The position numbers and the translations under genes were made by a program. From contig NZ_BDBM01000061.1 of assembly GCF_001612985.1 (NCBI RefSeq), positions 1 through 45,758 on the forward strand: a DNA stretch of 45,758 bases. The letters are read 5' to 3'. Below are positions 1-8,759 of this stretch, one piece after another. This DNA is from Nocardia gamkensis NBRC 108242 (GTDB taxonomy: Bacteria; Actinomycetota; Actinomycetes; Mycobacteriales; Mycobacteriaceae). A model generated the notes under the pieces. That model saw only the letters and a program-made list of their open reading frames with translations, had not been told where the DNA came from and made no database searches. Position 1 is the first letter of the stretch. Each line of letters opens with the position of its first letter.

Positions 1-97
1 TACGACGCCGGAGGGGGATGATTCGCTATGGGAGGGCCTGCGGACAATATGTCGGTGCCCTGGCCCGCAATGGTCATCGAGATCCCGAAGGAGCCCC

Positions 98-1606
98 GTG
101 ACGACCGTCCGCATATCCCTCCCAGAGCTGGAGCAATACCTCGGCAGAGCCGCTGACCTGCTACGCGGCAGCATCGATCAGGCCGATTTCAAGGCCTACA
201 TCTTTCCGCTGATGTTCTTCAAGCGGATCAGCGATGTGTATCTGGAGGAGTTCGCCGAGGCGCTGGAGGAGTCGGGAGGGGACCACGAGTTCGCCGCCTT
301 CGCGGAGAATCACCGGTTCTCGATCCCGGAGGGCAGCCTGTGGGAGGATGTGCGCAGCCGCACCGAGAACATCGGCAATATGTTGCAGACGGCGTTCCGG
401 GAGATCGAGAAGGCGAATCCGGAGACGCTCTACGGCATCTTTGGCGGCGCGAACTGGACCAACAAGGACAAACTGCCCGACCGCAAGCTCGCGGACCTGA
501 TCGAGCATTTCTCCACCAAGACGCTGTCCAATGCGGCCGTCCCGCCGGATGTCTTCGGCAACGCCTACGAGTACCTGATCAAACGGTTCGCCGACCAGTC
601 GAACAAGAAGGCCGGCGAGTACTACACCCCACGCTCGGTGGTGGCTCTGCTGATCAACATCCTGAACCCGGTGGAAGGCGAGACGGTCTACGACCCAGCC
701 TGTGGAACCGGCGGTATGTTGATCGAGGTCATCGAGCACGTGAAAGCTACCGGTGGTAGCCCGAAAACGTTGTGGGGCAAGCTCTATGGTCAAGAAAAGG
801 TGCTTACCACCTCAGCGATCGCTCGGATGAACCTACTGCTGCACGGCATCGAGGACTTCAAGATTATCCGTGAGGACACGCTGCGCGAACCGGCGTTCTT
901 CGCCGGTAACCGGCTCGCCCGGTTCGACTGTGTGGTGGCCAATCCGCCATTCTCCCTGAAAAATTGGGGCGAAGGGGAGTGGGTCACCGATCGGTGGGGT
1001 CGCAACAGCCTCGGTGGTACGCCGCCGAAGGGGTACGCCGATTGGGCTTGGGTGCAGCACATGCTCATCTCCGCAGCCTCCAGGAGTGGTCGTGTGGCGG
1101 TCGTCCTGCCGCAGGGCGCGCTGTTCCGCCAGGGCGCCGAGGCGAAGATCCGCACGCACATCCTCGAATCCGACGCGGTCGATGCCGTCATCGGCCTGGC
1201 ACCGAACCTGTTCTACGGCACCGGTCTTGCCGCATGCGTACTGATTCTGCGCCGCGGGAAGAAGCACGACAAGCAGAACAAGGTCCTGTTCATCAACGGT
1301 GAGACGCTGTTCAAGCGCGGACGCAACCAGAACACCCTGGAGCCCGAGCACGCCGAGCAGATCCTTGGTGCATACGAAACCTTCTGCGATATCGACGGTC
1401 TCGCGCGCGTGGTCGACCTCGAGGAGATCGCCGCCAACGGGTATAACCTCAACATCCCGCTGTACGTCGCACCCGCCGACACCGAGGAGAAGGTAACGTT
1501 GGCCGAGGCATTAGCGAATCTCGAAGCAGCCCAGGCGAAAGCCACGCTGACGCGCGCTGCCCTGGAATCCGAATTGGCGAAGTGGGGATTGGGGGCCTCG
1601 GCATGA
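98..1606 (+). CDS. hsdM: Type I restriction-modification DNA methyltransferase subunit M (first copy)
   Basis: N6-adenine methyltransferase subunit of a type I restriction-modification complex, 502 aa. The N-terminal part (about 1-150) looks like the HsdM_N helical domain (KRISDVYLEEF). It is followed by GEYYTPRSV, the SAM-binding motif I DPACGTGGML near residue 199 and the catalytic NPPF near residue 283. The last 40 residues are Ala/Leu/Glu-rich and probably helical. The GTG start at 98 is chosen because GAAGGAG lies at 87-93. The gene overlaps the next hsdM by ATGA, so the two are translationally coupled. A second, clearly different M subunit directly downstream is unusual, because most type I operons encode one. 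Family assignment is secure. Whether both subunits enter one complex is not known. Confidence 0.95.
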   Translation: MTTVRISLPELEQYLGRAADLLRGSIDQADFKAYIFPLMFFKRISDVYLEEFAEALEESGGDHEFAAFAENHRFSIPEGSLWEDVRSRTENIGNMLQTAFREIEKANPETLYGIFGGANWTNKDKLPDRKLADLIEHFSTKTLSNAAVPPDVFGNAYEYLIKRFADQSNKKAGEYYTPRSVVALLINILNPVEGETVYDPACGTGGMLIEVIEHVKATGGSPKTLWGKLYGQEKVLTTSAIARMNLLLHGIEDFKIIREDTLREPAFFAGNRLARFDCVVANPPFSLKNWGEGEWVTDRWGRNSLGGTPPKGYADWAWVQHMLISAASRSGRVAVVLPQGALFRQGAEAKIRTHILESDAVDAVIGLAPNLFYGTGLAACVLILRRGKKHDKQNKVLFINGETLFKRGRNQNTLEPEHAEQILGAYETFCDIDGLARVVDLEEIAANGYNLNIPLYVAPADTEEKVTLAEALANLEAAQAKATLTRAALESELAKWGLGASA

Positions 1607-3096
1607 CGGCACGTATCAGCCAGCGGGAACTGGAGTCCTACCTGTGGGGCGCGGCCATCGTACTGCGCGGCCTCATCGACGCGGGAGATTACAAGCAGTA
1701 CATCTTCCCGCTGGTCTTCCTCAAACGAATCTCGGACGCCTACGACGAAGAGCATGCGGCCGCCGCGAAAATCTATGGCGACGACGAGCTCGCGGACCTC
1801 CCCGAGAACCACCGGTTCGCCATCCCCGACGGCTGCCACTGGAACGATATCCGTTCCGTGACACGCAATATCGGTGCCACGATCTTGTATGCCATGCGGG
1901 AGATCGAATCGGCGAACCCGGACACCCTGCCTGGCGTCTTCGGTGACGGAGACTGGGGCAACAAGAATCTCCTGCCCGACTCCACCCTCGCGGACCTGAT
2001 CGAACACTTCTCCACTCGTACCCTGACCATCGCCAACCTCCCCGAAGACGAGCTCGGCAACGGGTACGAGTATCTGATCAAGAAGTTCGCCGACGACTCC
2101 GGCCACACTGCCCAGGAGTTCTACACCAACCGCACCCTCGTCCACCTCATGACGATGATGCTGGAACCGCAACCAGGCGAATCGGTCTATGACCCGACCT
2201 GCGGCACCGGGGGCATGCTCATCTCGACTGTCGCCGAGGTGAAGCGCCAGGGCAAGGAGTGGCGCAACCTGCGTCTGTACGGCCAGGAACTCAACTACGG
2301 TACCTCGGCCATCGCGCGGATGAACCTGTTCCTGCACGGCGTGACGGATGGGCATATCGCACACGGAGACACGTTGTCGCAGCCGGCTTTTCACGATGCG
2401 GCAGGCCGGTTGCAGACCTTCGATGTAGTCCTCGCCAACCCGCCGTACTCGATCAAAGCGTGGAATCGGGGCCTGTTCGCCAAAGATCCTTACGGGCGTC
2501 AACTTTGGGGTGTTCCACCGCAGAATGCAGCCGACTACGCCTTCATCCAGCATATTGCCGCAAGTCTCGATCGCCGTAAGGGACGTGCGGCAATCTTGTT
2601 GCCGCACGGCGTATTGACCCGTGTCGGTGAGGCGCAGGTTCGTGCGGCGATGGTTGAGTCCGACATCGTCGAAGCGGTGATCGGGTTGGCGCACGGGCTC
2701 TTCTACAACTCGAGCATGGAAGCGATCGTGTTGGTACTCAACGTCAACAAATTGCCGGAACGCCGCGGGAAGATACTGTTCATCGACGCCAAGAACGAGT
2801 ATTTCCGCGAGGGGCGCCAGTCCTTCCTCAGCGAGGATCACCAGTCGAACATACTTGAGGCGTTTCGAACGTTCGACACACGACCCGGATTCGCCACAGT
2901 CGCCGACAACGAGCAGATCCGCTCGAAGAGCCACAGTCTGGCTATCCCTTCATATGTCAACGGTGCGGATCGGTCTTCCGAATCGGGTGCGACGACTGTT
3001 GCCGCAGCCGTGGCGGCATGGCGGGAGAGCGCCGTACGTGCGGACAACGCGGGTCGAGAAGTTCTCGCTCTGATGTCCGGGGGAATCGGAAAATGA
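1603..3096 (+). CDS. hsdM: Type I restriction-modification DNA methyltransferase subunit M (second copy)
   Basis: Second N6-adenine methyltransferase subunit, 497 aa from the ATG at 1603, whose ATGA overlaps the stop of the first copy. It shares the same domain order: an HsdM_N-like region (YIFPLVFLKRISDAYDEE), an EFYTNRTLV segment, motif I DPTCGTGGML near residue 196 and catalytic NPPYS near residue 279. It is a diverged paralogue of its neighbour, with NPPY where the first has NPPF and a different C-terminus, so it is not a recent duplication. It ends in an ATGA overlap with hsdS. It could be a second active modification subunit giving a hetero-M complex, or one copy could have lost activity, but both catalytic motifs look intact. 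Confidence 0.94.
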   Translation: MTARISQRELESYLWGAAIVLRGLIDAGDYKQYIFPLVFLKRISDAYDEEHAAAAKIYGDDELADLPENHRFAIPDGCHWNDIRSVTRNIGATILYAMREIESANPDTLPGVFGDGDWGNKNLLPDSTLADLIEHFSTRTLTIANLPEDELGNGYEYLIKKFADDSGHTAQEFYTNRTLVHLMTMMLEPQPGESVYDPTCGTGGMLISTVAEVKRQGKEWRNLRLYGQELNYGTSAIARMNLFLHGVTDGHIAHGDTLSQPAFHDAAGRLQTFDVVLANPPYSIKAWNRGLFAKDPYGRQLWGVPPQNAADYAFIQHIAASLDRRKGRAAILLPHGVLTRVGEAQVRAAMVESDIVEAVIGLAHGLFYNSSMEAIVLVLNVNKLPERRGKILFIDAKNEYFREGRQSFLSEDHQSNILEAFRTFDTRPGFATVADNEQIRSKSHSLAIPSYVNGADRSSESGATTVAAAVAAWRESAVRADNAGREVLALMSGGIGK

Positions 3097-4274
3097 ATCT
3101 TAAACTCGACAAATCGGGGTGGAAACGTGTTCGTCTGGGTGACGTCGTCCAGCGGTCACGTAAACAAGCTGACCCTGCTGAGGCGGGAATAGAGCGTTAC
3201 GTCGCGGGTGGGCACATCGACAGCGAGTCGATGGTGATTCAACGCTGGGGCGACGTCGGCGATGGACAAATGGGCTCCACATTCAGGTATGTGTTCGAGC
3301 CGGGACAAATCCTTTTCGTATCCGCACGACCGTACTTGCGTAAGACCGGCGTCGTAGATTTCTCCGGAGTTGTTGCCGATAAGACATACGTTCTCGATGC
3401 CGATCCCGACAACGGTCTACTTCAGAACTTCCTTCCGTGGGTCTTGTCCTCCGACCCCTTCGTCGAATACGCGACTGCTGAGGCGACAGGCTCGATGAAC
3501 CCGCGCCTGCTATGGGGGCAATTCCAGCAGTACGAGTTCAAACTTCCGTCTTTGGACGAGCAGAATAAGATCGCCGACCTGATTTGGAGAGTGGAAAGTC
3601 ATCGGGTCCAGCTACGTGCGTCTAGAAATGTGATGCGGGCAACTCGGTTATATTTCGTAGACCAGGCCATCGGTCGTGCGCTGAAAAACCGGGCGGTGCC
3701 GCTTGCGCGAGTCGCTGAAATCAGGGGGGGAATTCAAAAGGGTAAGCGAACGTCCGGAGAAGTGGTTGATCGGCCTTACGTTCGTGTTGCCAACGTTCAG
3801 GCGGGGGAGATCGATCTCGCCGACGTCAAGACGATCTCGGTGTCAGTTGCCGATGCTGAACGCTACGCCCTGAGGGATGGAGATGTTCTCATGACGGAGG
3901 GCGGCGATATCGACAAGCTTGGTCGTGGCGCTGTATGGCGTTGTCAAATCCCTCAATGTCTTCATCAAAACCATGTCTTCGCCGTACGAGTGAGCGAGCC
4001 GAGTGTGTCACCATACTGGATCAGCCTTCATACCGAGTCGACCCATGGACGTGCCTACTTTAGAGTGGCAGCCAAGCGTACGAGTAATCTGGCATCTATT
4101 AATAAAACCCAAGTTTCGGAATTTCCTATCGGAATACTTGAGGGTGAAGACCAACTTAACGCACTGTCGACAATAGACAGGCTTGATTCTGCCATGACGG
4201 ATCTGGATACCGAATCTGTAACACTTACTGCATTGCGCACAGTAGTTCTGACTGAAATCTTCGGAGATAGCTAA
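3093..4274 (+). CDS. hsdS: Type I restriction-modification specificity subunit S
   Basis: DNA-recognition subunit, 393 aa from the ATG at 3093, inside the ATGA overlap with the upstream hsdM. It has two target-recognition halves. The first (about 8-200) begins WKRVRLGDVV and ends in a conserved helix that includes LPSLDEQNKIADLI. The second (about 205-393) begins NRAVPLARVAEIRGG and ends with the second conserved helix. The second half, especially 3,990-4,270, is visibly richer in A and T than its neighbours (runs such as CTATTAATAAAACCC), as expected for a domain swapped in from another source. The stop overlaps the hsdR start as TAATG. The recognition sequence cannot be read from the protein. 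Confidence 0.93.
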   Translation: MNLKLDKSGWKRVRLGDVVQRSRKQADPAEAGIERYVAGGHIDSESMVIQRWGDVGDGQMGSTFRYVFEPGQILFVSARPYLRKTGVVDFSGVVADKTYVLDADPDNGLLQNFLPWVLSSDPFVEYATAEATGSMNPRLLWGQFQQYEFKLPSLDEQNKIADLIWRVESHRVQLRASRNVMRATRLYFVDQAIGRALKNRAVPLARVAEIRGGIQKGKRTSGEVVDRPYVRVANVQAGEIDLADVKTISVSVADAERYALRDGDVLMTEGGDIDKLGRGAVWRCQIPQCLHQNHVFAVRVSEPSVSPYWISLHTESTHGRAYFRVAAKRTSNLASINKTQVSEFPIGILEGEDQLNALSTIDRLDSAMTDLDTESVTLTALRTVVLTEIFGDS

Positions 4275-7204
4275 TGGCTCAGTTCAACGAAGCCAACACC
4301 GTCCGCGACTTCATCCGCGACATCGTGGAATCGCCCCACGTCCAAGTCGTACCCGGTTCCGAACTCCCACGGCGCACTGATGAAGTCATGCTCGAGAGCC
4401 GGGTCAAGGAGGCTTTGGTCGACCTCAATCCCGAGGTGGACGAATCCAAGGCCGAGCAGGTGCTGTACCACTTGCGCGCCATCCTTCTCTCCGCACGCAA
4501 CAGCAGGCATCCGGTGGTCGCAAATGAGGAGTTCATGGCGTGGCTGACTGGGCAGAAGTCGATGCCGTTCGGGCCGAGCGGGGAGCATACGACGGTTCGG
4601 CTGATCAATTTCGACTACCCCGAGGATGACTCGTCGAATCAGTGGATCATCTCGACTGAAGTCACCTTTAGACAGGGGAGGGCTGAGAAGCGCTTCGATC
4701 TGGTGTTGTGGTGCAACGGTTTTCCACTCGTTCTCGGCGAGGCGAAGTCGCCGACCCGGTCGGCCTACACGTGGATCGACGGGGCTGCACAGGTCCATGC
4801 CGATTACGAACAGACGGTGCCGCAGTTCTTCGTCCCCAACGTGTTCTCCTTCGCAAGTGAAGGGAAGGACTTCCACTACGGCACCGTGGGAATGCCGATC
4901 GAGCTGTGGGGGCCGTGGCGCGAGGAGGTGCCCGGCGAGGATGCACCGGCCAAGTTCGGACTGGTCGCGGTGCGGGAGGCGGCCGAGGGGGTTCTGAAAC
5001 CCGCTGCGGTACTGAACTTTCTGCGGTTCTTTACCCTCTACGCGACCGACAAGCAGCACCGCAAAATCAAGATCATCGCTCGGTTCCAGCAGTTCCAGGC
5101 GACCAATCTCATTGTCGAGCGCGTGTTGCGTGGCACGATCAAGCAGGGCCTGATCTGGCATTTCCAGGGATCGGGAAAGTCGCTGCTGATGGTTTTCACC
5201 GCGCTTAAGTTGCGCGCGATGGCCGCATTGACTAATCCGACGATCCTGATCGTGGTCGACCGCATCGATCTCGACACTCAGATCACCGGGACCTTCAACG
5301 CCTCCGATGTGCCGGGCCTCGAATCAGCGGATTCCCGCGCCGACCTGCACACCATGCTGAGCGGAGGTGCACGTCGGATCATCATCACGACGGTTCAGAA
5401 ATTCGGTGAGGCGCCGGGTGTTCTGGATACTCGTCATAACATCATCGTGATGGTCGACGAGGCGCACCGATCGCAGGAGGGCGACTACGGCCAGAAGATG
5501 CGCGAGGCGCTGCCGAACGCGTTCCTGTTTGGCCTGACCGGTACGCCGATCAACAAGCGCGACCGCAACACGTTCATGTGGTTCGGGTCGCCCGAGGATG
5601 AGGGCGGCTACCTGTCGCGGTACTCCTTTCATGACTCGATCCGTGACGGTGCCACGCTCCCATTGCATTTCGAGCCGCGATTGTCGGAGATCCACATCGA
5701 TCAGGAGGACATCGACGCCGCCTTCGAGGAACTGGTCGCCGACCGTGGCCTGTCGGAGCAGGAGAAGATCACCCTCTCGCAGAAGGCGGCCTCGATCGAG
5801 GTGCTGATCAAGAGTCCCTCGCGAATCGCGAAGATCGCCGCCGATATCGCCGAGCACTTTCGCACGAGAGTTGAGCCGTCGGGATTCAAGGCGCAGGTGG
5901 TTGCCTACGACAAGGCGTGCTGCGTTGCCTACAAGGCCGAACTCGACAAACATCTGGGACCGGATGCTTCGACGGTCGTCATGTCGAAAACCCGTGGCGA
6001 CTCCAACGACTGGGCACAATGGACACCCGCCGCAGACCAACTCGAGCAAATTCTCACTCGGTTCAACGATCCCGCCGATCCGCTGAAGATCATCATCGTC
6101 ACCGCCAAGCTGCTCACCGGGTTCGACGCACCGATCCTCTACTGCCAGTATCTCGACCGGCCGCTGAAGGAGCACACACTGCTGCAGGCCATCACTCGCA
6201 CCAACCGGGTGTATCCGCCTGCCAAGACACACGGTCTGATCGTCGACTACCTCGGTATTTTCGACGACGTCGCCAAATCGCTGGCCTTCGACGAGAAGGC
6301 GGTAGAGCGGGTCGTGTCGAACATCGAGGAATTGAAGAATGAGCTTGCGCCGGCCATCGCGACTGCACTGGCCTTCTTCCCGGGGGTCGATCGAACAGTC
6401 GGCGGGTACGAAGGTCTCGTCCAGGCTCAGTCCGCGATCGCGGACGATGACACTAAAGACGCGTTCGGCCGGGTTTACAGCATCGTCTCCCAGTTGTGGG
6501 AGGCACTGAGCCCCGATCCGATCCTTACTTCCTTCCGCGACGATTACCGTTGGCTCACAGATGTTTACGAGTCGGTGCGGCCTTCCGACATCACCGGCCG
6601 TCTGGTGTGGCATGCGCTCGGGGCCAAAACCATCGATCTCATCAACGAGCATGTACGGGTCGAGATTCCGCAGAGCTCCGAGGAGATCGTGCTCGACGCG
6701 GCGACCATCGAAGATCTGATGCAGGGCAAAGGGCCCGATGTGTCGAGCGAGGAGATCGAAAAGCAGATCACCGCACGTATCGCGCGTCACCTCACCAACC
6801 CGGTCTTCGTCGAACTTGGTCAGCGTCTCAACGCGCTGCGCGAAAAATACGCCGGCATCCAGCAATCCAGCCTTGAGTTTTTGCGTGATCTGCTGGAGTT
6901 GGCCCGCGACACGGTGGCGGCGGAAAAGGCTGCCGAGCAGGTCCCGCGCGAGGAGCAGGGGCAGGCAGCGCTGACCGAACTGTTCGAGGCGCTGGAAACC
7001 GACGAGACACCCATCATTGTCGGCAATGTGGTGAGCCGGATCGACGAAGTGGTGCGGGGTGTCCGCTTCGACGGCTGGCAGGACACGATCCAAGGCGACA
7101 AGCAGGTTCGTCAGGTACTGCGCCAAACCCTCTACATACAGTTCAAGATTCGGGACAGCGATGTGTTCGACAAGGCGCTCGGTTACGTGCGCGAATACTA
7201 CTGA
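4274..7204 (+). CDS. hsdR: Type I restriction endonuclease subunit R (DNA translocase/nuclease)
   Basis: Motor and nuclease subunit, 976 aa, a normal HsdR length. The N-terminal nuclease domain shows the PD-(D/E)xK pattern with RFDLVLW followed by LGEAKSP near residue 155. The SF2 motor has Walker A FQGSGKS near 298, the DEAH box MVDEAHRSQ near 394, motif III LTGTP and motif VI ITRTNR. The C-terminal 300 residues should bind the HsdM/HsdS core. The start is fixed by the TAATG overlap with hsdS. With hsdM, hsdM and hsdS it makes a complete operon with no visible frameshift. Confidence 0.95.
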   Translation: MAQFNEANTVRDFIRDIVESPHVQVVPGSELPRRTDEVMLESRVKEALVDLNPEVDESKAEQVLYHLRAILLSARNSRHPVVANEEFMAWLTGQKSMPFGPSGEHTTVRLINFDYPEDDSSNQWIISTEVTFRQGRAEKRFDLVLWCNGFPLVLGEAKSPTRSAYTWIDGAAQVHADYEQTVPQFFVPNVFSFASEGKDFHYGTVGMPIELWGPWREEVPGEDAPAKFGLVAVREAAEGVLKPAAVLNFLRFFTLYATDKQHRKIKIIARFQQFQATNLIVERVLRGTIKQGLIWHFQGSGKSLLMVFTALKLRAMAALTNPTILIVVDRIDLDTQITGTFNASDVPGLESADSRADLHTMLSGGARRIIITTVQKFGEAPGVLDTRHNIIVMVDEAHRSQEGDYGQKMREALPNAFLFGLTGTPINKRDRNTFMWFGSPEDEGGYLSRYSFHDSIRDGATLPLHFEPRLSEIHIDQEDIDAAFEELVADRGLSEQEKITLSQKAASIEVLIKSPSRIAKIAADIAEHFRTRVEPSGFKAQVVAYDKACCVAYKAELDKHLGPDASTVVMSKTRGDSNDWAQWTPAADQLEQILTRFNDPADPLKIIIVTAKLLTGFDAPILYCQYLDRPLKEHTLLQAITRTNRVYPPAKTHGLIVDYLGIFDDVAKSLAFDEKAVERVVSNIEELKNELAPAIATALAFFPGVDRTVGGYEGLVQAQSAIADDDTKDAFGRVYSIVSQLWEALSPDPILTSFRDDYRWLTDVYESVRPSDITGRLVWHALGAKTIDLINEHVRVEIPQSSEEIVLDAATIEDLMQGKGPDVSSEEIEKQITARIARHLTNPVFVELGQRLNALREKYAGIQQSSLEFLRDLLELARDTVAAEKAAEQVPREEQGQAALTELFEALETDETPIIVGNVVSRIDEVVRGVRFDGWQDTIQGDKQVRQVLRQTLYIQFKIRDSDVFDKALGYVREYY

Positions 7205-7418
7205 CGGTGTGTTCGAGCGTATTGGATAAACATGGAGGAGAGAAGGAGGGCACGACACCCGGCGACCCGTTCCCAATGTAGATGAATGGGAATAATCTGA
7301 CTTCGTGCCGTGTGGGATCATTTTATACTGCATTCTGTAGGGTGAAGTCACCCGGCGGCAGTCCGCGCGGCACCCGAGTCACGTCAGCACCCGAGCCGGT
7401 TGGGAATGGTGATGGCAG
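7205..7418. other. Convergent intergenic region, no gene
   Basis: Space between the hsdR stop and the stop of the minus-strand helicase gene. It is richer in A and T than its surroundings. It contains a small inverted repeat (TTCCCAAT at about 7271 paired with ATGGGAA at about 7286) and a TTTATACT stretch near 7321-7328 that resembles a -10 box. No gene starts downstream of it on the plus strand. No strong intrinsic terminator is visible. Confidence 0.5.
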
Positions 7419-8759
7419 TCATGCTCCTATCCGGTGCTGGGTGAGGTGAGCCATGACCACCTGGTTCGCTTGCCAGCCGTCAGGGAATTTCGCCGGCACC
7501 GAGAGGTGGATCGGCTCGGTTGACGGGTGGCTGTCCAGTAGGTCGGTGATTCCTGCTCGGCCAACGACGATGCAGGCCTGGCGATGCCGAGAGGTCAAAA
7601 CGCACAACCGGCCGGACTCGAGGTGGAATGAGGTCGCATCACGTCTGCCTGACAGCGGGTGCATCACGATGACGACCTCGTACTCGCGCCCCTGAAGCCG
7701 GTTGGCGTTGTCGACGGTGATCTCTCGGGCAGCGGGGTTGTTGGATCGACTCAGCGCGGCTCGGATGAGGTCGGCTTGGTCGCGGTGCGCCACTCCGATC
7801 GCGATGTCGGTGGCCTGGAGCTCGCGACCGTCAGGCTCGCGTTCGCAGTATCCGGTGGCGCCACGGTCGAGCAATCTGGTGGCGAGCTGTGCCGCGGATT
7901 GGACGGTCTCGCCGTCTGTTCGGGGGACATGTCGGCGGGGAAGTTCATGGTAGGCCCAGCCTGTTGCAGCCGCCATCTCGAGTGTCTCGTCGAGTGCGCT
8001 GGAGCCGAAACTCCTGGTTCGGAACTGTAGGGATCGTGTGCGTTCTGTCGTGCCGGAGGTGAATTCGACCCGTGGATAGAATGCTTCCTGGATCGTACGC
8101 GAAGCGGACACGGGGAGGCGCCACGACACCGGCAGCGTGTGCACGGGAGTGCGTGGATTGTGCTGCAGCATGACGCTGACGCCGTTCTTGGTCGGGTCGT
8201 GCGGCAGGCCTGTCCACCGCTCTGTTTCCGCGATGGTGAACGGATCAAGCTGCCCGGGGTCGCCCACGAACAGTCCTCGATCGAACCGTTCGACAATCTG
8301 CAGGAGTTTGTCGGAGCGCATCTGGTACGCCTCATCCAGGATGGCCCAACCGAACTGGCCGTCGCGAACCACCGCCCACTTGGCGGACGTGCCGACGACG
8401 ATTCGGCACGCGGACAGGGCAGCGAGGCTCGTATCGATGGTGCAGGCACCTGCAGTCTCGGGCGACGGCCGGTACTCGCCGCCGCTAAGTCTGCCGATCG
8501 GAATTCCTGGGTGTGCTCGAGCCAGACGAAGGATGAGGTCGTCGACCTGGTTGTTGGTCTGTGCCACGATCATCGGACGTTCGTTTCCGGCAACGAGCTC
8601 GCCCGCAGCGCGTACGACGAGCGTGCTCTTGCCGGCTCCGGGTGGTGAGTCAACCACGACTGCCCGGTGATCAGAGTTGGCTAGATCGGTCATGATTCGG
8701 TCCGTGACCGCTGCAGCCCGTGTAACAGGATCGGCGTCGATCAGGTGCTCAGTCGTCAT
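7419..8759 (-). CDS. Compact SF1 (UPF1/DNA2-like) helicase of a putative defence operon
   Basis: Superfamily 1 ATP-dependent helicase, 446 aa, short for this class. Seen: Walker A PPGAGKST (about 39-46), a QTNNQVDD segment (motif Ia position), Walker B LDEAYQM (about 141-147), motif III VGDPGQLDP (about 165-173), the motif V region NANRLQGREYEVVIV, and a motif VI-like TSRHRQACIVVGR. It is the last gene of a four-gene minus-strand operon and overlaps the preceding gene by 11 bp. Its neighbours, a RecB-like nuclease and a divergent sbcDC pair, suggest DNA end processing or unwinding of foreign DNA. The role is inferred from context; the helicase class is well supported. Confidence 0.85.
   Translation of the reverse strand: MTTEHLIDADPVTRAAAVTDRIMTDLANSDHRAVVVDSPPGAGKSTLVVRAAGELVAGNERPMIVAQTNNQVDDLILRLARAHPGIPIGRLSGGEYRPSPETAGACTIDTSLAALSACRIVVGTSAKWAVVRDGQFGWAILDEAYQMRSDKLLQIVERFDRGLFVGDPGQLDPFTIAETERWTGLPHDPTKNGVSVMLQHNPRTPVHTLPVSWRLPVSASRTIQEAFYPRVEFTSGTTERTRSLQFRTRSFGSSALDETLEMAAATGWAYHELPRRHVPRTDGETVQSAAQLATRLLDRGATGYCEREPDGRELQATDIAIGVAHRDQADLIRAALSRSNNPAAREITVDNANRLQGREYEVVIVMHPLSGRRDATSFHLESGRLCVLTSRHRQACIVVGRAGITDLLDSHPSTEPIHLSVPAKFPDGWQANQVVMAHLTQHRIGA

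Noticed and set aside
1213..2934. 573-aa open frame on the minus strand across the second hsdM
   Set aside because: Antisense shadow of a clear methyltransferase gene; Arg/Asp/Val-rich with no recognisable motif, as high-GC antisense frames usually are.
5324..7351. 675-aa minus-strand frame over hsdR
   Set aside because: Antisense to an intact HsdR with all motifs; no family features.
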